Assembly (NCBI GenBank): GCA_023807065.1
Contig: JAJJLU010004175.1
Location: 1 to 17,139, forward strand
Source of the DNA: Isotricha intestinalis
Taxonomy: Eukaryota; Ciliophora; Litostomatea; Vestibuliferida; Isotrichidae
DNA length: 17,139 bases
Reading direction: 5' to 3'
The notes under the pieces were generated by a model. It saw only the letters and a list, made by a program, of their open reading frames with translations, was not told where the DNA came from and did not search any database. The translations under genes were made by a program, and so were the position numbers. Positions 16,876 to 17,139 of the stretch are shown here, one piece after another (position 1 is the first letter of the stretch; each line of letters opens with the position of its first letter).

Positions 16876-17139
16876 GTTTCTTTTTTTGATTTTTTTTTTT
16901 GTTTTAAGGATTTTTATATTATGATATTATGATTTTTTTTTGGAAAAAGGAAGAAATGGGTTTTAATTATTTTTTTTGTTTTTTTCTTTTTTAAAAGAAT
17001 TTTATAATTTTTGTTCGTTTTTTTGTTGTGAAATTTCCATTTTTTTTCTATAACTTATATTTTTTATCAATAAAAATTTTTTTAAATGAAAATAAAAAAA
17101 ATAAAACTGAAATATAATTAAAATACATTAAATATAAAA
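16828..17139. repeat. Right arm of the ~310-325 bp imperfect inverted repeat
   Basis: It is the reverse-complement partner of 168-493 and runs right to the window edge. Identical blocks of about 30-44 bases alternate with short gaps and substitutions, so the two arms are old enough to have diverged. It lies directly upstream of the Ca2+ pump gene. No telomeric repeat is seen at the end, and no other gene is recognised in the arm. Confidence 0.9.

Noticed and set aside
168..17139. A DNA transposon or Maverick-type element bounded by terminal inverted repeats
   Set aside because: The interior genes are cellular kinases, a pump and structural proteins. No transposase, integrase, DNA polymerase or capsid gene is visible, and no target-site duplication can be judged because the right arm runs off the window.
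1..17139. Telomere repeats at the window ends
   Set aside because: No tandem G/C-rich unit such as CCCCAAAA or CCCTAA is seen at either end, so completeness of the molecule cannot be claimed.
1..17139. Euplotes-type code (TGA as Cys)
   Set aside because: Conserved cysteines in the pump and kinases use TGT/TGC, and TGA ends the surface gene where read-through would add only six residues.
1..17139. tRNA, rRNA or CRISPR arrays
   Set aside because: No cloverleaf with a GGTTCGAATCC-like arm, no rRNA-like GC-richer block and no regular repeat-spacer array was found by eye; weak or divergent RNA genes could be missed.

Overview
This window is nuclear DNA of a very AT-rich, intron-poor protist. Six large intact genes are present, and none needs an intron. 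Their stop codons are TAA (four genes), TAG (one) and TGA (one), with no reassigned in-frame stops, so the standard genetic code fits. Two calcium-linked protein kinases of the CDPK type point to an alveolate-like protist, because animals and fungi lack CDPKs. The plasma-membrane-type Ca2+ pump carries a cysteine-rich insert that I remember from ciliate pumps. A standard-code, extremely AT-rich ciliate such as a litostome or rumen type is my best guess, but this is inference and other protists are possible.

Layout from left to right: AT-rich flank and the left arm of a long inverted repeat (168-493); a secreted, probably GPI-anchored surface protein (446-1285, minus); a 2-kb zone with no intact gene but several broken coding fragments on both strands (about 1600-3135); a protein kinase with N-terminal EF-hand and PH-like region (3242-5254, minus); a possible 56-residue membrane ORF (5420-5590, plus); a lysine-rich ankyrin protein (5870-7942, minus); a divergent promoter region; a coiled-coil protein (8316-9749, plus); a 0.9-kb non-coding spacer; a myristoylated CDPK with kinase followed by EF-hands (10671-12566, plus); a tail-to-tail spacer; a P2B Ca2+-ATPase (12919-16725, minus); and the right arm of the inverted repeat (16828-17139), which runs to the window edge.

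Three of the six large genes deal with Ca2+. Two would read it (the two kinases) and one would remove it from the cytosol (the pump). They do not form an operon and have mixed orientations, so common regulation is unproven.

The most unusual structure is the inverted repeat. The left arm carries the last 16 codons (stop included) and the 3' flank of the surface-protein gene. The right arm carries a slightly diverged copy, still in frame and with the same TGA, directly upstream of the Ca2+ pump. It looks like the 3' end of a lost paralogue, or a chromosome-end or boundary element. Also notable are an HRD-to-HGD change and a long catalytic-loop insertion in the CDPK, and the gene graveyard at 1.6-3.1 kb.
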